Counted from the first letter of the stretch, positions 16,601 through 25,626 are shown. The stretch: 64,000 bases of DNA from QHXW01 sp035297145 (GCA_035297145.1 DATGZN010000109.1:62001-126000), one strand, 5' to 3'. Made by a program: numbers and translations. The notes: a model not told the origin generated them from the sequence alone.

Positions 16601-19075
16601 CTACAGATCTCCGTTGACAAAATAAGTAGCCCAATATTGCGGATCGGACCGCCATCCGCCGGCGCGCAGCATATCGAGCTGCGCCCTCTGCAAGGCCACG
16701 GCCGGTCCTGCCTCAGGGGTTTCTTGAAAGTGCTTGTAGAAATCGATAAACAAAGTCCCGCTATCATCGGGCGTCGGCCAGTGGCTGGCGATGACGGCGC
16801 GCGCCCCAGCGGCCAGCCAGGCCCGTGTAAGCCCCATCAGGCCCGATCCTGGCAGCGCGTCCGCGCGCCCCGAACTGCACCCGCTCAGCGCCACTAGACC
16901 AGTCGGAACCTTGGCGCGTGTGATCTCGAGCGGGCTTAGCCACTGCGCATCGCCCGATGGGGAGAGGCTCAGCGCGATCATGCTGTAGTGAGGCGCCAGG
17001 CTCGCCTCGCGAAAGTGGGCGGCAATATGGATCACCGAAGGTTGCGCCCGGAGTGCCGTCTCGAACTTGCCGGGAACAGCATCGGCTCCGCGGAGCAGGA
17101 TGGCGCTTCCCGGCTCAGGGTTCCACGTGCGCGCGCAGGATTCCACTTCCGCCGCCGTACCGGCCAGCCGTGCCATCACTGGGCCACGCGGCGTTGTGGT
17201 TGCCGCCGAGGCCAGCCACGGGAGCAGGGCCCCTTGTTCGTCCCGGTGGCCCGTCCAACGCGGATCCGCCGTGTTGTAGATGGCATCTCCAAGACCCAAG
17301 AATTTTCCCGCTGCCACATTGCGCCACGATTGCGCGCCATCCTGCCCCGGCCTCAGCACTCCGGTCGCCACACGAAGCGAGTGGCGCTGAGCCAGATACT
17401 CCTGTTTTCCGTCACGCCAACCAGTCACCAGCGCGGCGAATGGGACGTGAAATAACTGCTCGTCGAGCGCCAGGATCCATCGCGGTTTGTCCCGAAGACC
17501 CGGTTCCAGTTGGCCGAGCAGTTTCCCGTAGAGCGCGTGACCCCGCTCTCTCGCGGTCGTCCCGCCCGTGCTCACCGCTCGCACGAATGCGGCAATATCG
17601 CTGCCCAATTCGGCCTTTCCCGGCAAACGGTACAAGCGGAATCGCTCCCGGCTGATCGCCCACAAAACCGACTCTTGCTCACCCAAATGGAAACTCAGCA
17701 GGACGGCATCCCGCGGCAGGTTCGCCTGAGTCCGTTCAGCCACCCCGGCGCTCGGCGCTTCGGTGTTTGCGCCTGCCTTCGCTTCCAATTCGAGCACCAC
17801 CGACCTCAGGCCGCGCATCTCGTCGCGCAGCGCCGCCGTATCTACGCTAAGCAACTCCACCTCGGCGGAATGCAGCCGCGCCAGCGATTCCCAATAGCTT
17901 GCCGGTAGCCGCTCGCGCCAGTCTCCTGGCAGCGCCTGCAAGGCGTGCAGACTGGCGGCGCGGTTCTCCTCCGCCGCCTCGAACGTCTGGCGAGCCAAAG
18001 CCTCGCGGCCGCTGGCGAAATACAACCGGCTGCCTGCTTCAATGAAGCCCGAATAGATTTGGTTCAGCTGCACTTCGGAACTCACGCGCGTGAAGTCGGC
18101 CGGCAGCACCTCGAGCCGCCACTGTCGCGCAACCTCCAGGGCCGCGCGAAATTCATCGAACGCCTCCTCGGTGCGGCCCAGCGCAAGCAGTGTGCGGCCG
18201 CGGGTGTAGCGTAGGGCCCAGACAGAAATCGAGCTGTCGGGACGATGTCCCTCTGCCAGAGTCGCGTCCACCAGGTGCAGCGCAGATGCCGCATCACCCT
18301 GGAGCAGGCGCAGCCTAGCGAGATTGTAGCGTGAGCTATCGAGCTTCATCAGCCCGTGCAGCTTCCTCAGCCGGTAAGCTTCCGTCAAAGCCCGGTCCGC
18401 CTCCGCCAGCTCCTCGTGGGCAAGCAGTTCTTCTCCGAAATGATCCCAAGCCTCGGCCGCGGTAGCGAGGTTGCCTTCGCGTTCCGCCACCATCACTGCC
18501 CGATTCATAGCGGCGGCGGATTCTTCGAGCCGCCCCTGCTTTGCCCGGACGATTTCGAGTTCAATTTGAGCGCGTGCCACGCCGTCCGCGAAGCCACCCC
18601 TGTCCGCGTCCAACACACCCCGCTCTGCGGCGTCCACCGCGGCATCGAGATCCCCCATCACGATAAACAAGGTTGCAAGATTGGCGTTGAGACTGCCCAG
18701 GTTTACCCAATCCCCCACGCCTTCCGACAACTGTCGCGCTTCCAGCCATGCCTGCAGAGTATCCCGGTAGCGAAACAAGCCGTACTTGCAAGCGCCAATG
18801 CAGGTCAGGGTTCGACCCGCGTGCCGCAGATCGCCGTTCTTCCGGTCTCCGCGATACACCAACTGAAAAAGCTCCTCGGCTTGCAAGTACTTCCGGTTCT
18901 GGAGAAGAGCACACCCCTGATCGTACGGCTCGCGATACACATCTGCCGATGATGCGGATGGCAAGGTTTGAGATTGCCCCGGGGGACGCTTCTCTTGGGT
19001 GGGACCGGTCGTGTGCACCGACCCGACGCCAGCGAGGAATAGGAGAAGACAAATTCCGCTTATCCTGTTTATCAC
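16601..19075 (-). CDS. Exported TPR-CHAT protease-like protein
   Basis: 824 residues. N-terminal signal peptide (MINRISGICLLLFLAGVGS). Residues about 45-370 are helical TPR-type repeats (e.g. YNLARLRLLQGDAASALHLV); a coiled linker follows; the last 290 residues are a CHAT domain. The caspase-like dyad is visible as HIAAHF (His687) and LSGCSSG (Cys733), with LTRAWLAAGARAVIASHWPT typical of the C-terminal part. CHAT proteins include separase-like and gasdermin-activating proteases. This one is first in an operon with an ECF sigma and its membrane anti-sigma, so cleavage of the anti-sigma periplasmic domain is an attractive but unproven role. Confidence 0.92.
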   Translation of the reverse strand: MINRISGICLLLFLAGVGSVHTTGPTQEKRPPGQSQTLPSASSADVYREPYDQGCALLQNRKYLQAEELFQLVYRGDRKNGDLRHAGRTLTCIGACKYGLFRYRDTLQAWLEARQLSEGVGDWVNLGSLNANLATLFIVMGDLDAAVDAAERGVLDADRGGFADGVARAQIELEIVRAKQGRLEESAAAMNRAVMVAEREGNLATAAEAWDHFGEELLAHEELAEADRALTEAYRLRKLHGLMKLDSSRYNLARLRLLQGDAASALHLVDATLAEGHRPDSSISVWALRYTRGRTLLALGRTEEAFDEFRAALEVARQWRLEVLPADFTRVSSEVQLNQIYSGFIEAGSRLYFASGREALARQTFEAAEENRAASLHALQALPGDWRERLPASYWESLARLHSAEVELLSVDTAALRDEMRGLRSVVLELEAKAGANTEAPSAGVAERTQANLPRDAVLLSFHLGEQESVLWAISRERFRLYRLPGKAELGSDIAAFVRAVSTGGTTARERGHALYGKLLGQLEPGLRDKPRWILALDEQLFHVPFAALVTGWRDGKQEYLAQRHSLRVATGVLRPGQDGAQSWRNVAAGKFLGLGDAIYNTADPRWTGHRDEQGALLPWLASAATTTPRGPVMARLAGTAAEVESCARTWNPEPGSAILLRGADAVPGKFETALRAQPSVIHIAAHFREASLAPHYSMIALSLSPSGDAQWLSPLEITRAKVPTGLVALSGCSSGRADALPGSGLMGLTRAWLAAGARAVIASHWPTPDDSGTLFIDFYKHFQETPEAGPAVALQRAQLDMLRAGGWRSDPQYWATYFVNGDL

Positions 19076-19105
19076 TTTCGCCGGATGAAGGAGGCCGTGG
19101 CAAGC

Positions 19106-19136
19106 CTCCGAGGATAACTTTCGTTTATCCTCGGAG
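19106..19136. promoter_or_regulatory. Perfect 12-bp stem hairpin upstream of the CHAT operon
   Basis: CTCCGAGGATAA (19106-19117) and its exact complement TTATCCTCGGAG (19125-19136) are separated by 7 nt. It lies 30 bp upstream of the CHAT start, in the likely leader or promoter of the sigma operon. No T-run follows on either strand, so it is not an ordinary Rho-independent terminator. It could be an operator or a structured leader. Confidence 0.5.
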
Positions 19137-19484
19137 AATCATACCAGAGTTTCGGGCCACGAAGGCAAAATTATTTGGGGTGGATGACTTACGCGCGCCA
19201 GTGTTGCGCGCCGAATTTGGACTGTCAAGCTTGTCTAGCTCGTCAGTTTCTGGGCGGGATTACAACGACCGGATCCGTTCCCATGTATCCTTTCGCTTCC
19301 TTGAGGAACTAAGGAAGCTTCCTGATCCGAACCTATCCCACCAACCATGATCCGCCTTGCATGACACGACTAAGTAACTGAAGTTGGAGTCTTTAAATTT
19401 ACTGATCTTGTGTGACCTGCACTTCAGGCATTACCGGGGAGTGCGGCCTTCGAGTATGCGTGGTATCTCTGCCCGGATTGCAGA
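19137..19484. other. About 350 bp of intergenic DNA without a recognised gene
   Basis: Between the divergent-side hairpin of the CHAT operon and the 3' end of the second Gfo/Idh gene. Base composition is more AT-rich than the neighbours (stretches such as AAAATTATTTGGGG). No open frame with protein-like composition, no tRNA and no clear promoter were seen. It must contain the promoter of the CHAT operon at its left edge. Confidence 0.4.
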
Positions 19485-20552
19485 CTATACCCGAGTCATC
19501 TGGCGCCTATCACCGGCATCACGCGCCGCCAGCACGATCTCATTCACGCGATAGATGTCTTTTAGTTCTAGTACCAAAGGACTACCGTTGTACACAGAGT
19601 TTAGAAAATCGAGAAAAAGTGATCCGTTTGGCGGCAACTCTGTAATCGTTCGCGGCGGATGTTTGTGTGTCAACAGCGTCACTCCTGTCGCCGCTTGGTA
19701 TTCCACTACGCCACGCGTGCCGGCGAGCCGCAACCGGTCGTCTCCCCACGTCGGAGCCGTTTCAGGCCGCAGGTAATCCATGTGCAACGCGTCGGTACCT
19801 CCGTTGTCCAGGCGGAATATGGTCGCCGTGGTGTTTTCCATCTCGCCAAGCTGCGGAAAGCCCACGCGCCCCTCGACTGACACCGTCTCTACCAACTCTC
19901 TGCCGCTGGTCCACCGCATCAAGTCAACCATGTGTATCGCAATGTAGGGTATGGTTCCCCCAAATGTGGAGCGGTGCAGCATCCACTCGGGCCGCTCGCC
20001 GAGCTTGTAGGATTTCTGCGCCGCCATTTGCGCCACTTCACCGATCGTTCCCGAATCCACGATCTGCTTCAGCGCGCGATATTGCGATTCGAACCGCATC
20101 TCGATCAGCATGGTCAGCCGCACGCCGCTTTCCGCCACCGCCCGCTTCACGCGTTCCAGGTCGGCCACCGTAATGGCCAGCGGCTTCTCCGCGACGATGT
20201 GCAGTTTGCGCTGGGCGCACGCCATCAGAATCTCCGCACGTTCGCCGTTGGTTCCACAGACGCCCACCATGTCGAGCTTTTCACGTTCCAGCAGTTCCCG
20301 CCAATCGCTGTAAGCGCGAGCAGACGAGTGTTTTCCTCGAACCTCATCGACGAGCGCCTGGCTGCGATCCTGTACCGCCACCAGCTCAACATCGGGCAGC
20401 CGGTCGAGCGGCCCGAGGATCTCGCTCGTGTGCCCTTCGAGCCCGATAATCGCGAGCCGCACCTTCTGGGGCAGCCGGACAAGTGTCCTCTCCGCCGCCT
20501 GCGCCGCCAGTGCAACGCCTCCCATCCAAGCCCGCCGTGTCATCTCTCGCAT
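19485..20552 (-). CDS. Gfo/Idh/MocA family oxidoreductase
   Basis: 355 residues from ATG at 20552 (MREMTRRAWMGGVALAAQ...); an upstream ATG adds six residues. The N-terminus has a twin-arginine-like RRAWMGG followed by a short hydrophobic run, so export by Tat is possible though the signal is short. Rossmann part: LAIIGLEGHTSEIL (atypical glycine pattern), with AEKPLAITVADLERV as the conserved lysine segment. C-terminal domain intact (GGTIPYIAIHMVDLMRW). Only weakly similar to the one at 1421. Divergent from nuoM, whose start is 56 bp away. Substrate unknown. Confidence 0.85.
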   Translation of the reverse strand: MREMTRRAWMGGVALAAQAAERTLVRLPQKVRLAIIGLEGHTSEILGPLDRLPDVELVAVQDRSQALVDEVRGKHSSARAYSDWRELLEREKLDMVGVCGTNGERAEILMACAQRKLHIVAEKPLAITVADLERVKRAVAESGVRLTMLIEMRFESQYRALKQIVDSGTIGEVAQMAAQKSYKLGERPEWMLHRSTFGGTIPYIAIHMVDLMRWTSGRELVETVSVEGRVGFPQLGEMENTTATIFRLDNGGTDALHMDYLRPETAPTWGDDRLRLAGTRGVVEYQAATGVTLLTHKHPPRTITELPPNGSLFLDFLNSVYNGSPLVLELKDIYRVNEIVLAARDAGDRRQMTRV

Positions 20553-20608
20553 GCTGCGATTCTGCCACACCTTCGCCGGTTGGGATAAGATATCCCCTTC
20601 GGTTCCTT

Positions 20609-22144
20609 ATGGACCATATACTCTCAATCGTCCTCTTCACGCCCCTCGCCGGCCTGATCGTCCTGCTCTTCATCCCCGGCTCGAACGCCCTTGCCGTCAA
20701 GGTCTGGGCCAACGTGGCGTCATTTTTCGGGTTCCTGGTTTCACTGCCGCTTGTCTTTCAATTCGATCGCACCAAGGACTTTCAATTCGTCGAGCGCGCC
20801 AACTGGATTCCCTCCATCGGCGCGTCCTATCACCTGGGCATCGACGGTTTCTCGCTGCTGCTCGTGATGCTGACCACGCTGCTCGGCTTTCTGTCGATCC
20901 TCTCGAGTTGGACCGCCATCCAAGACCGCTTGAAGGAATACTACGCGTTCTTTCTGCTCTTGCAGGTCGGCATGCTGGGCGTCTTCATGTCGCTCGATTT
21001 CCTGCTCTTCTTTGTGTTTTGGGAAACCGTGCTCGTGCCCATGTACTTCATCATCGCCATCTGGGGCGGCCAGCGACGCATGTACGCCGCGATCAAGTTC
21101 ATGATCTATACGCTCATCGGCTCCGTGCTCATGTTCCTCGGCATCCTCACGCTCTACTTCCAGTACTACAGCCAATATCAGGCGTACTCGTTTGACATCG
21201 CCGACCTCATGAAAGCCAACCTGCCCGCGACCATGGCCTGGTGGGTCTTCTGGGCATTCTTCCTCGGTTTTGCCGTGAAGGTCCCGATGTTCCCCTTCCA
21301 CACCTGGCTGCCCGACGCGCACACCGAAGCGCCCACCGCCGGCTCCGTGATCCTGGCGAGCGTTCTGCTGAAAATGGGGACGTACGGATTCCTGCGCTTC
21401 TCCCTGCCCCTGCTTCCCGACACCTCAAAGAACCCGACAGTGGTCAACATCATCGCGATCCTCTCCATCATCGGCATCGTGTACGGTGCGCTGGCGTGCC
21501 TGATGCAGAAGGACTGGAAGAAGCTGGTGGCGTACTCGTCCGTGAGCCATCTCGGATTCTGCACGCTCGGCATCTTCGCGCTCAACCCGGCGGGTATTCA
21601 AGGCTCGATCATCCAGCAGATCAATCACGGCATTTCGACGGGCATGCTCTTCTTGATCGTGGGCATCGTCTACGAGCGCCGCCACACGCGCGAAATTGCC
21701 GAATACGGCGGCCTGTTACGCGTGATGCCGGTGTTCACCATCGTGTTTCTGTTCGCTGCGCTCAGCTCGATGGGCATGCCGCCCCTCAACGGCTTCATCG
21801 GCGAGATCACGATTCTGCAAGGCGCCTACCAGATGTCCATCAACTGGGCCGTCTGGGGCGCGGTCGGCATCGCCCTCGGCGCCGCGTACCTGATCTGGCT
21901 CTTCCAACGCACCATGCTAGGCGAGATCTCCGAGAAGAACCTGGGTCTGAAGGATCTCACCTGGCGCGAAATCGCCGTCTTCCTCCCCCTGATCGCCTGG
22001 GCCCTCTGGATCGGCCTCAACCCCAATCCGTACTTCCGGGTGCTCGAACGCCCGACCGCGCAGATTGTGGAGCGTGTGCGGCCAGGGTATTATGCGGAGC
22101 ACCATCTGCCGAATCCGTTGACGGAGACTGTGGCGAAGCGGTGA
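20609..22144 (+). CDS. nuoM: NuoM-type NADH-quinone oxidoreductase chain M (isolated)
   Basis: 511 residues from ATG at 20609; the open frame before it is antisense to the Gfo/Idh gene. About 14 membrane helices. Proton-translocation residues of the Mrp/Nuo antiporter family are present: Glu139 in FFVFWETVLVPMYF, Lys224 in FAVKVPMFPFHTWLPDAHTE, Lys255 in SVLLKMGTYG. The pattern FFVFWETVLVPMYF plus HTWLPDAHTEAPTAGSVILA identifies chain M rather than L or N. No other nuo gene is next to it, so it is either the displaced chain M of a split complex I or part of an alternative complex. A sigma-70 promoter was not evident. Confidence 0.9.
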   Translation: MDHILSIVLFTPLAGLIVLLFIPGSNALAVKVWANVASFFGFLVSLPLVFQFDRTKDFQFVERANWIPSIGASYHLGIDGFSLLLVMLTTLLGFLSILSSWTAIQDRLKEYYAFFLLLQVGMLGVFMSLDFLLFFVFWETVLVPMYFIIAIWGGQRRMYAAIKFMIYTLIGSVLMFLGILTLYFQYYSQYQAYSFDIADLMKANLPATMAWWVFWAFFLGFAVKVPMFPFHTWLPDAHTEAPTAGSVILASVLLKMGTYGFLRFSLPLLPDTSKNPTVVNIIAILSIIGIVYGALACLMQKDWKKLVAYSSVSHLGFCTLGIFALNPAGIQGSIIQQINHGISTGMLFLIVGIVYERRHTREIAEYGGLLRVMPVFTIVFLFAALSSMGMPPLNGFIGEITILQGAYQMSINWAVWGAVGIALGAAYLIWLFQRTMLGEISEKNLGLKDLTWREIAVFLPLIAWALWIGLNPNPYFRVLERPTAQIVERVRPGYYAEHHLPNPLTETVAKR

Positions 22145-22279
22145 GACGAGTGCGGATCTCATAAGCGGTAAGGACTCGCAGACGCAGACCTCATCGGTCA
22201 AGTCCGACGAAAGCGCGTTCGAGACGAAAACGGAAGGTCAATCGATCATGCAACCTGCGGAGTAAGACGGCCGGCATTA

Positions 22280-24514
22280 TTAACCGGACTCCATTGGGCC
22301 GTCGGACCTTTCATTCGACCCGGGCGTATCTTTAGGATTCTCCGGACGTCGTGCATTCCTGTGCAATGCCGCGAACTGCTGAGCGAGCCGTGCGACGCCT
22401 TCCGCCCTTTCGGGTTTGAGCAGTCCAGCCGCCGCAAACGCCTTCATCAGATCTTCCGGGTCGACGAGAGCTATCAGGGATTCGTAGCCTTCTTGATCGA
22501 CTCCCTCGTTGCCAGTACGTGCAAAGGAGGAGAATGGTCTGATAAGATCTGCCGCAACAGACGGGTCTGCACACAGAGCCCTGCCAACGTACTCCTTCAC
22601 CTCTGAACTGCCCTTGCCTTGCTTCCAAATCGTCAAGAGGCGGGGGAAATCCTGTGGGCGGCTGCAGATCAAAGGGGCTCTCTTTGCATCGCGCGAGATC
22701 CGCTCTGCGAGCACCTGCACCAATTCCTCCATGTCCGCGGAAGAGAACAGGTAATCCGCTTCCGCCTCGTTCCGCTGGGGCCGCATCCATCCCAGGTATT
22801 CAGCCGCGAAGGGGAGCGGATCAGCATTATCAAGGATCTTGAGCGCAAATTCCTTCCGGCTATCCCTTTGCATTCGCTGGAGGACCAGTCGGATCAGCAA
22901 TCCAGCGATTTCCCAAGGTTGACCCAGTTCATCGGAACCTACAGAAAACAGGGGCCCTTCGCGAGCGATAGTAAAGCAGAGTCTTACGGCGGAATCTAAA
23001 GGGATCTGTTCGATCCGACTCTTCAGTTTGAAAAGCAACTTCCGATGCTCATCAGGCCGCGCCAAGCTCCGGAACTGTACGCCGACCTCGTCATCGCTAA
23101 AGGACCCGATTCCCCGCAGGAAGTCGTCAATCTGCTGATCCGATACATCGCCGGCCGGGATAGAGCATGTGAGATACCGCCGAAGATAGTCCAACGACCA
23201 AACTCTTTGTTCGCGGCGTGCTTGGTCCTCGTTGCGATCACCATAGTTGTTGGCGCGGAAGACATTGTGCAACTGCGGGAATAGTTCAGTCAGCAGATGC
23301 CGGGCCCGGCCTGCTCGGGCCACATCCATCTTGTTCAGCATTTCATCTAACCTTTGCCGCGTATCTCTACCGCGATCAACGACACCGCTCAGATCCCAGC
23401 CAAATTCCCCCGTGTAGACGCTAGGGAACTTCCTAATGTCCTCATGGATTGCTGGGTAAGCGAATTTGATGGCCTCCAGCAGAAGCAGGTCGACGGGATT
23501 GACTTCGTGTGCCAGGAGAGGAAGTGCGAACGCGACCGAGTTAGCATAGAGTTTCGCCAACCGGGGATTACGAAGCTCGGGAACGACATACTGCAGAAAT
23601 GCCAACTGGAATCCCCGTTCTTGCTCCTGCGAGAGTGAAACCTTCGCCATCCGCAAAGCGTCGTTTACGCCCTCGATACACAGTTGATAGAGCAGTTCGC
23701 GGTCTGCGATGGGCAGATTCAAGTTGACCTGAACAACTTTTTCGAGATATTGATAGCCAGCCCGGATGTCACCAGCGCCATACTGCTCGCCGATTGCAGC
23801 GGCAACAACGTCGCGATCGAAAGCCAAGACATAGCTTACGTACGCGAAGTCAGCGGTCAGTTTGAGCAGCTTGAAAACGGATTGAATCTCCTTCCTTTCG
23901 AGCCGGTCAATGTCATCGAGGAAAACCACGAGGCGCTTTCGGGAGGCCTTTAGCATCCGCTCTATACGATCCTTTCGCTCCTCGATGGTTACCATGGAAA
24001 GCTTCTCCCCCATCTTCGATACGCTATGACCAACTGACACCTTTGTTCCATTCGCTTCGATCGCGATTTCTCCGAGCACGTCGCCGTAGCTGCGAAAGAC
24101 GTCACCAAGCTTTTCCTTTGCGGTCTTCGGAGATTTGTCGAGCGTGCCGGCGAGCGTCGCAAAGAAACTCATAAGCAGCGACAGCTCATCGGAGAAGCGC
24201 CAGGGGTTGAAGCGAATAGGTAGAATGTCATCGAATCTGCAGAGCGCCCCGTACACGAACTCCAGTACGGTTGTCTTGCCTTCTCCCCACTCACCGTGGA
24301 TCACGACTACAATGCTAGTTGAATCGCGCCGTTGGGCTAGCGTTTCGGCGATACGCTTGGCGAAGGGAAGTCGTTTGAACTTATCCAGATTGGGATCCGT
24401 AACGGGAGAGTCCGATACAAACGGCTCTGACACATCCGGCGGCGCTGGTGGCGTAACACCAGGAGCGCTTGCTTGAGGTCCAATACCGAAGAGCCTTCCT
24501 AAAGGTCCCAGCAT
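22280..24514 (-). CDS. KAP-family P-loop NTPase
   Basis: 744 residues. Walker A is HGEWGEGKTT (about 73-82), the KAP-specific FNPWRFSDE follows at 102-110, and Walker B is RLVVFLDDIDRL (194-205), all as in the KAP group of STAND-like ATPases (Kidins220/ARMS-PifA). KAP proteins usually carry membrane helices inserted in the NTPase; none is seen here, so it looks soluble. The C-terminal 350 residues are helical with no recognised domain. Codon use and GC are lower than in the neighbours, suggesting acquisition. It sits next to a toxin-antitoxin operon. Several KAP proteins act in phage exclusion (PifA), so defence is a reasonable but unproven guess. TACAAT about 21 bp upstream of ATG may be its -10. 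Confidence 0.88.
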   Translation of the reverse strand: MLGPLGRLFGIGPQASAPGVTPPAPPDVSEPFVSDSPVTDPNLDKFKRLPFAKRIAETLAQRRDSTSIVVVIHGEWGEGKTTVLEFVYGALCRFDDILPIRFNPWRFSDELSLLMSFFATLAGTLDKSPKTAKEKLGDVFRSYGDVLGEIAIEANGTKVSVGHSVSKMGEKLSMVTIEERKDRIERMLKASRKRLVVFLDDIDRLERKEIQSVFKLLKLTADFAYVSYVLAFDRDVVAAAIGEQYGAGDIRAGYQYLEKVVQVNLNLPIADRELLYQLCIEGVNDALRMAKVSLSQEQERGFQLAFLQYVVPELRNPRLAKLYANSVAFALPLLAHEVNPVDLLLLEAIKFAYPAIHEDIRKFPSVYTGEFGWDLSGVVDRGRDTRQRLDEMLNKMDVARAGRARHLLTELFPQLHNVFRANNYGDRNEDQARREQRVWSLDYLRRYLTCSIPAGDVSDQQIDDFLRGIGSFSDDEVGVQFRSLARPDEHRKLLFKLKSRIEQIPLDSAVRLCFTIAREGPLFSVGSDELGQPWEIAGLLIRLVLQRMQRDSRKEFALKILDNADPLPFAAEYLGWMRPQRNEAEADYLFSSADMEELVQVLAERISRDAKRAPLICSRPQDFPRLLTIWKQGKGSSEVKEYVGRALCADPSVAADLIRPFSSFARTGNEGVDQEGYESLIALVDPEDLMKAFAAAGLLKPERAEGVARLAQQFAALHRNARRPENPKDTPGSNERSDGPMESG

Positions 24515-24620
24515 CCCTTGTATGCGAAGGTCATTGTACCCCCCCGGACGAACTCAGCGACAGACCGCCCGCCCACCAGGGCAACCAAACATCACGTGGC
24601 CGGCATCAGGCGATCTTCAT

Positions 24621-24649
24621 TTGCCAATATGCACATCTGTGCATATAAT
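24621..24649 (+). promoter_or_regulatory. brnTA promoter with palindromic operator in the spacer
   Basis: TTGCCA (24621-24626) and TATAAT (24644-24649) are separated by exactly 17 bp. The spacer and the first bases of the -10 hold a palindrome, ATATGCACA-TC-TGTGCATAT (24627-24646, 9-bp perfect arms). A repressor bound there would block RNA polymerase, as BrnA does for its own operon. The expected transcription start (about 24656) coincides with the GTG of brnT. Confidence 0.8.
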
Positions 24650-24654
24650 TAATC

Positions 24655-24927
24655 GTGGAGTCCGAGTGGGACCCGGCGAAAGCGCGGGCCAACTTCACGA
24701 AGCACGGTGTCAGGTTCGCAGACGCCGTGACAGCGCTGGAGGACGATTCGGCGCTAACGATGTCGGATCTGTCGTCCGTTGATGAGGAGCGATGGGTCAC
24801 GATGGGGCTGGATGCGTCCGGGCGGCTCCTGGTAGTCGTCTACACGTGGCGAGGCGAGCGCGTGCGGTTAATTTCAGCAAGGGAGGCGACGCCCCGGGAG
24901 CGTAGTCAGTACGAGGAAGTCAGATGA
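24655..24927 (+). CDS. brnT: BrnT-family toxin (RNase-like)
   Basis: 90 residues from GTG at 24655. VESEWDPAKARANFTKHGV is the characteristic start of BrnT toxins, so this start is well supported although no Shine-Dalgarno precedes it. Further family blocks: RWVTMGLDASGRLLVVVYTW and RLISAREATPRERSQYEE. BrnT is a ribonuclease-type toxin with a RelE-like fold that is neutralised by BrnA. The stop overlaps the BrnA start (ATGA). Predicted transcription start and translation start coincide, so the mRNA may be leaderless. Confidence 0.92.
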   Translation: MESEWDPAKARANFTKHGVRFADAVTALEDDSALTMSDLSSVDEERWVTMGLDASGRLLVVVYTWRGERVRLISAREATPRERSQYEEVR

Positions 24928-25178
24928 AGAGGCAATACAATTTCTCCAAAGCTAAGCGCGGACCAGTCCTCAAGGTTCCGCGCGGCAAGTCCCGCATCAC
25001 GATCCGTCTGGATGACGACGTTCTCGACTGGTTCCGCAAGCAGGTCGACGAGGCCGGCGGCGGGAGCTATCAGAACCTCATCAACCGGGCTCTCCGCGCG
25101 CACATCGACCGGTCCGAAGAACCGCTGGAGGCGATTCTCCGTCGCGTGGTTCGGGAAGAACTGCGGCGGGCGAGCTGA
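24924..25178 (+). CDS. brnA: BrnA-family antitoxin
   Basis: 84 residues, ATG overlapping the brnT stop by 4 bp. The N-terminal part binds toxin, and RITIRLDDDVLDWFRKQV followed by GGSYQNLINRALRAHI is the ribbon-helix-helix DNA-binding fold of BrnA. The dimer would be expected to bind the palindrome in the brnT promoter and autorepress the operon. A short charged tail (EEPLEAILRRVVREELRR) extends beyond the usual core. Confidence 0.92.
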   Translation: MKRQYNFSKAKRGPVLKVPRGKSRITIRLDDDVLDWFRKQVDEAGGGSYQNLINRALRAHIDRSEEPLEAILRRVVREELRRAS

Positions 25179-25186
25179 AACGCAAC

Positions 25187-25621
25187 ATGAATCGATTCTC
25201 TTATCCCGCAACGTTCCGCCGTGACGCCAAAGGCCGTGTCCTCGCCGGTTTTCCTGATCTTCCGGAGGCCCACACGGACGGGCGCAACATGGCAGAGGCA
25301 CTCGAAGAGGCCATCGACTGCCTCGGTAGCACGATCGCCTTTCGCATTGCCGAGAGGACGGCGATTCCGGCTCCCTCCCGGCTGAAACGTGGCCAGCGCA
25401 TGATTCCCGTCCCGCTGTGGATTGCAGGCAAGTTGGCCCTCTATCTCACCATGACCACCCAGGGCGTGAGCAATAGCGAACTGGCGCGCCGGCTGGGAGT
25501 GCGCGAGACCGTCGTCCGCCGCATGCTCGATCCTGACCATGACACCAGGTCCGAGAAAATCCAGGCAGCGCTCGAAGCGCTCGGCAAACGCATTGTGGTC
25601 GCGATCGACGACGCGGCGTAG
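25187..25621 (+). CDS. HicB-like antitoxin with C-terminal HTH (no HicA partner)
   Basis: 144 residues, starting 8 bp after brnA. Residues 1-60 are a HicB partial RNase-H-like fold (YPATFRRDAKGRVLAGFPDLPEAHTDG, in two strands, then NMAEALEEAIDCLG). Residues 85-140 are a Cro/CI-type helix-turn-helix (NSELARRLGVRETVVRRML). This matches long HicB proteins that bind DNA. No hicA gene is found before or after it, so it is an orphan antitoxin or a regulator recruited to the brnTA operon. Confidence 0.85.
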   Translation: MNRFSYPATFRRDAKGRVLAGFPDLPEAHTDGRNMAEALEEAIDCLGSTIAFRIAERTAIPAPSRLKRGQRMIPVPLWIAGKLALYLTMTTQGVSNSELARRLGVRETVVRRMLDPDHDTRSEKIQAALEALGKRIVVAIDDAA

Positions 25622-25626
25622 AGTGT

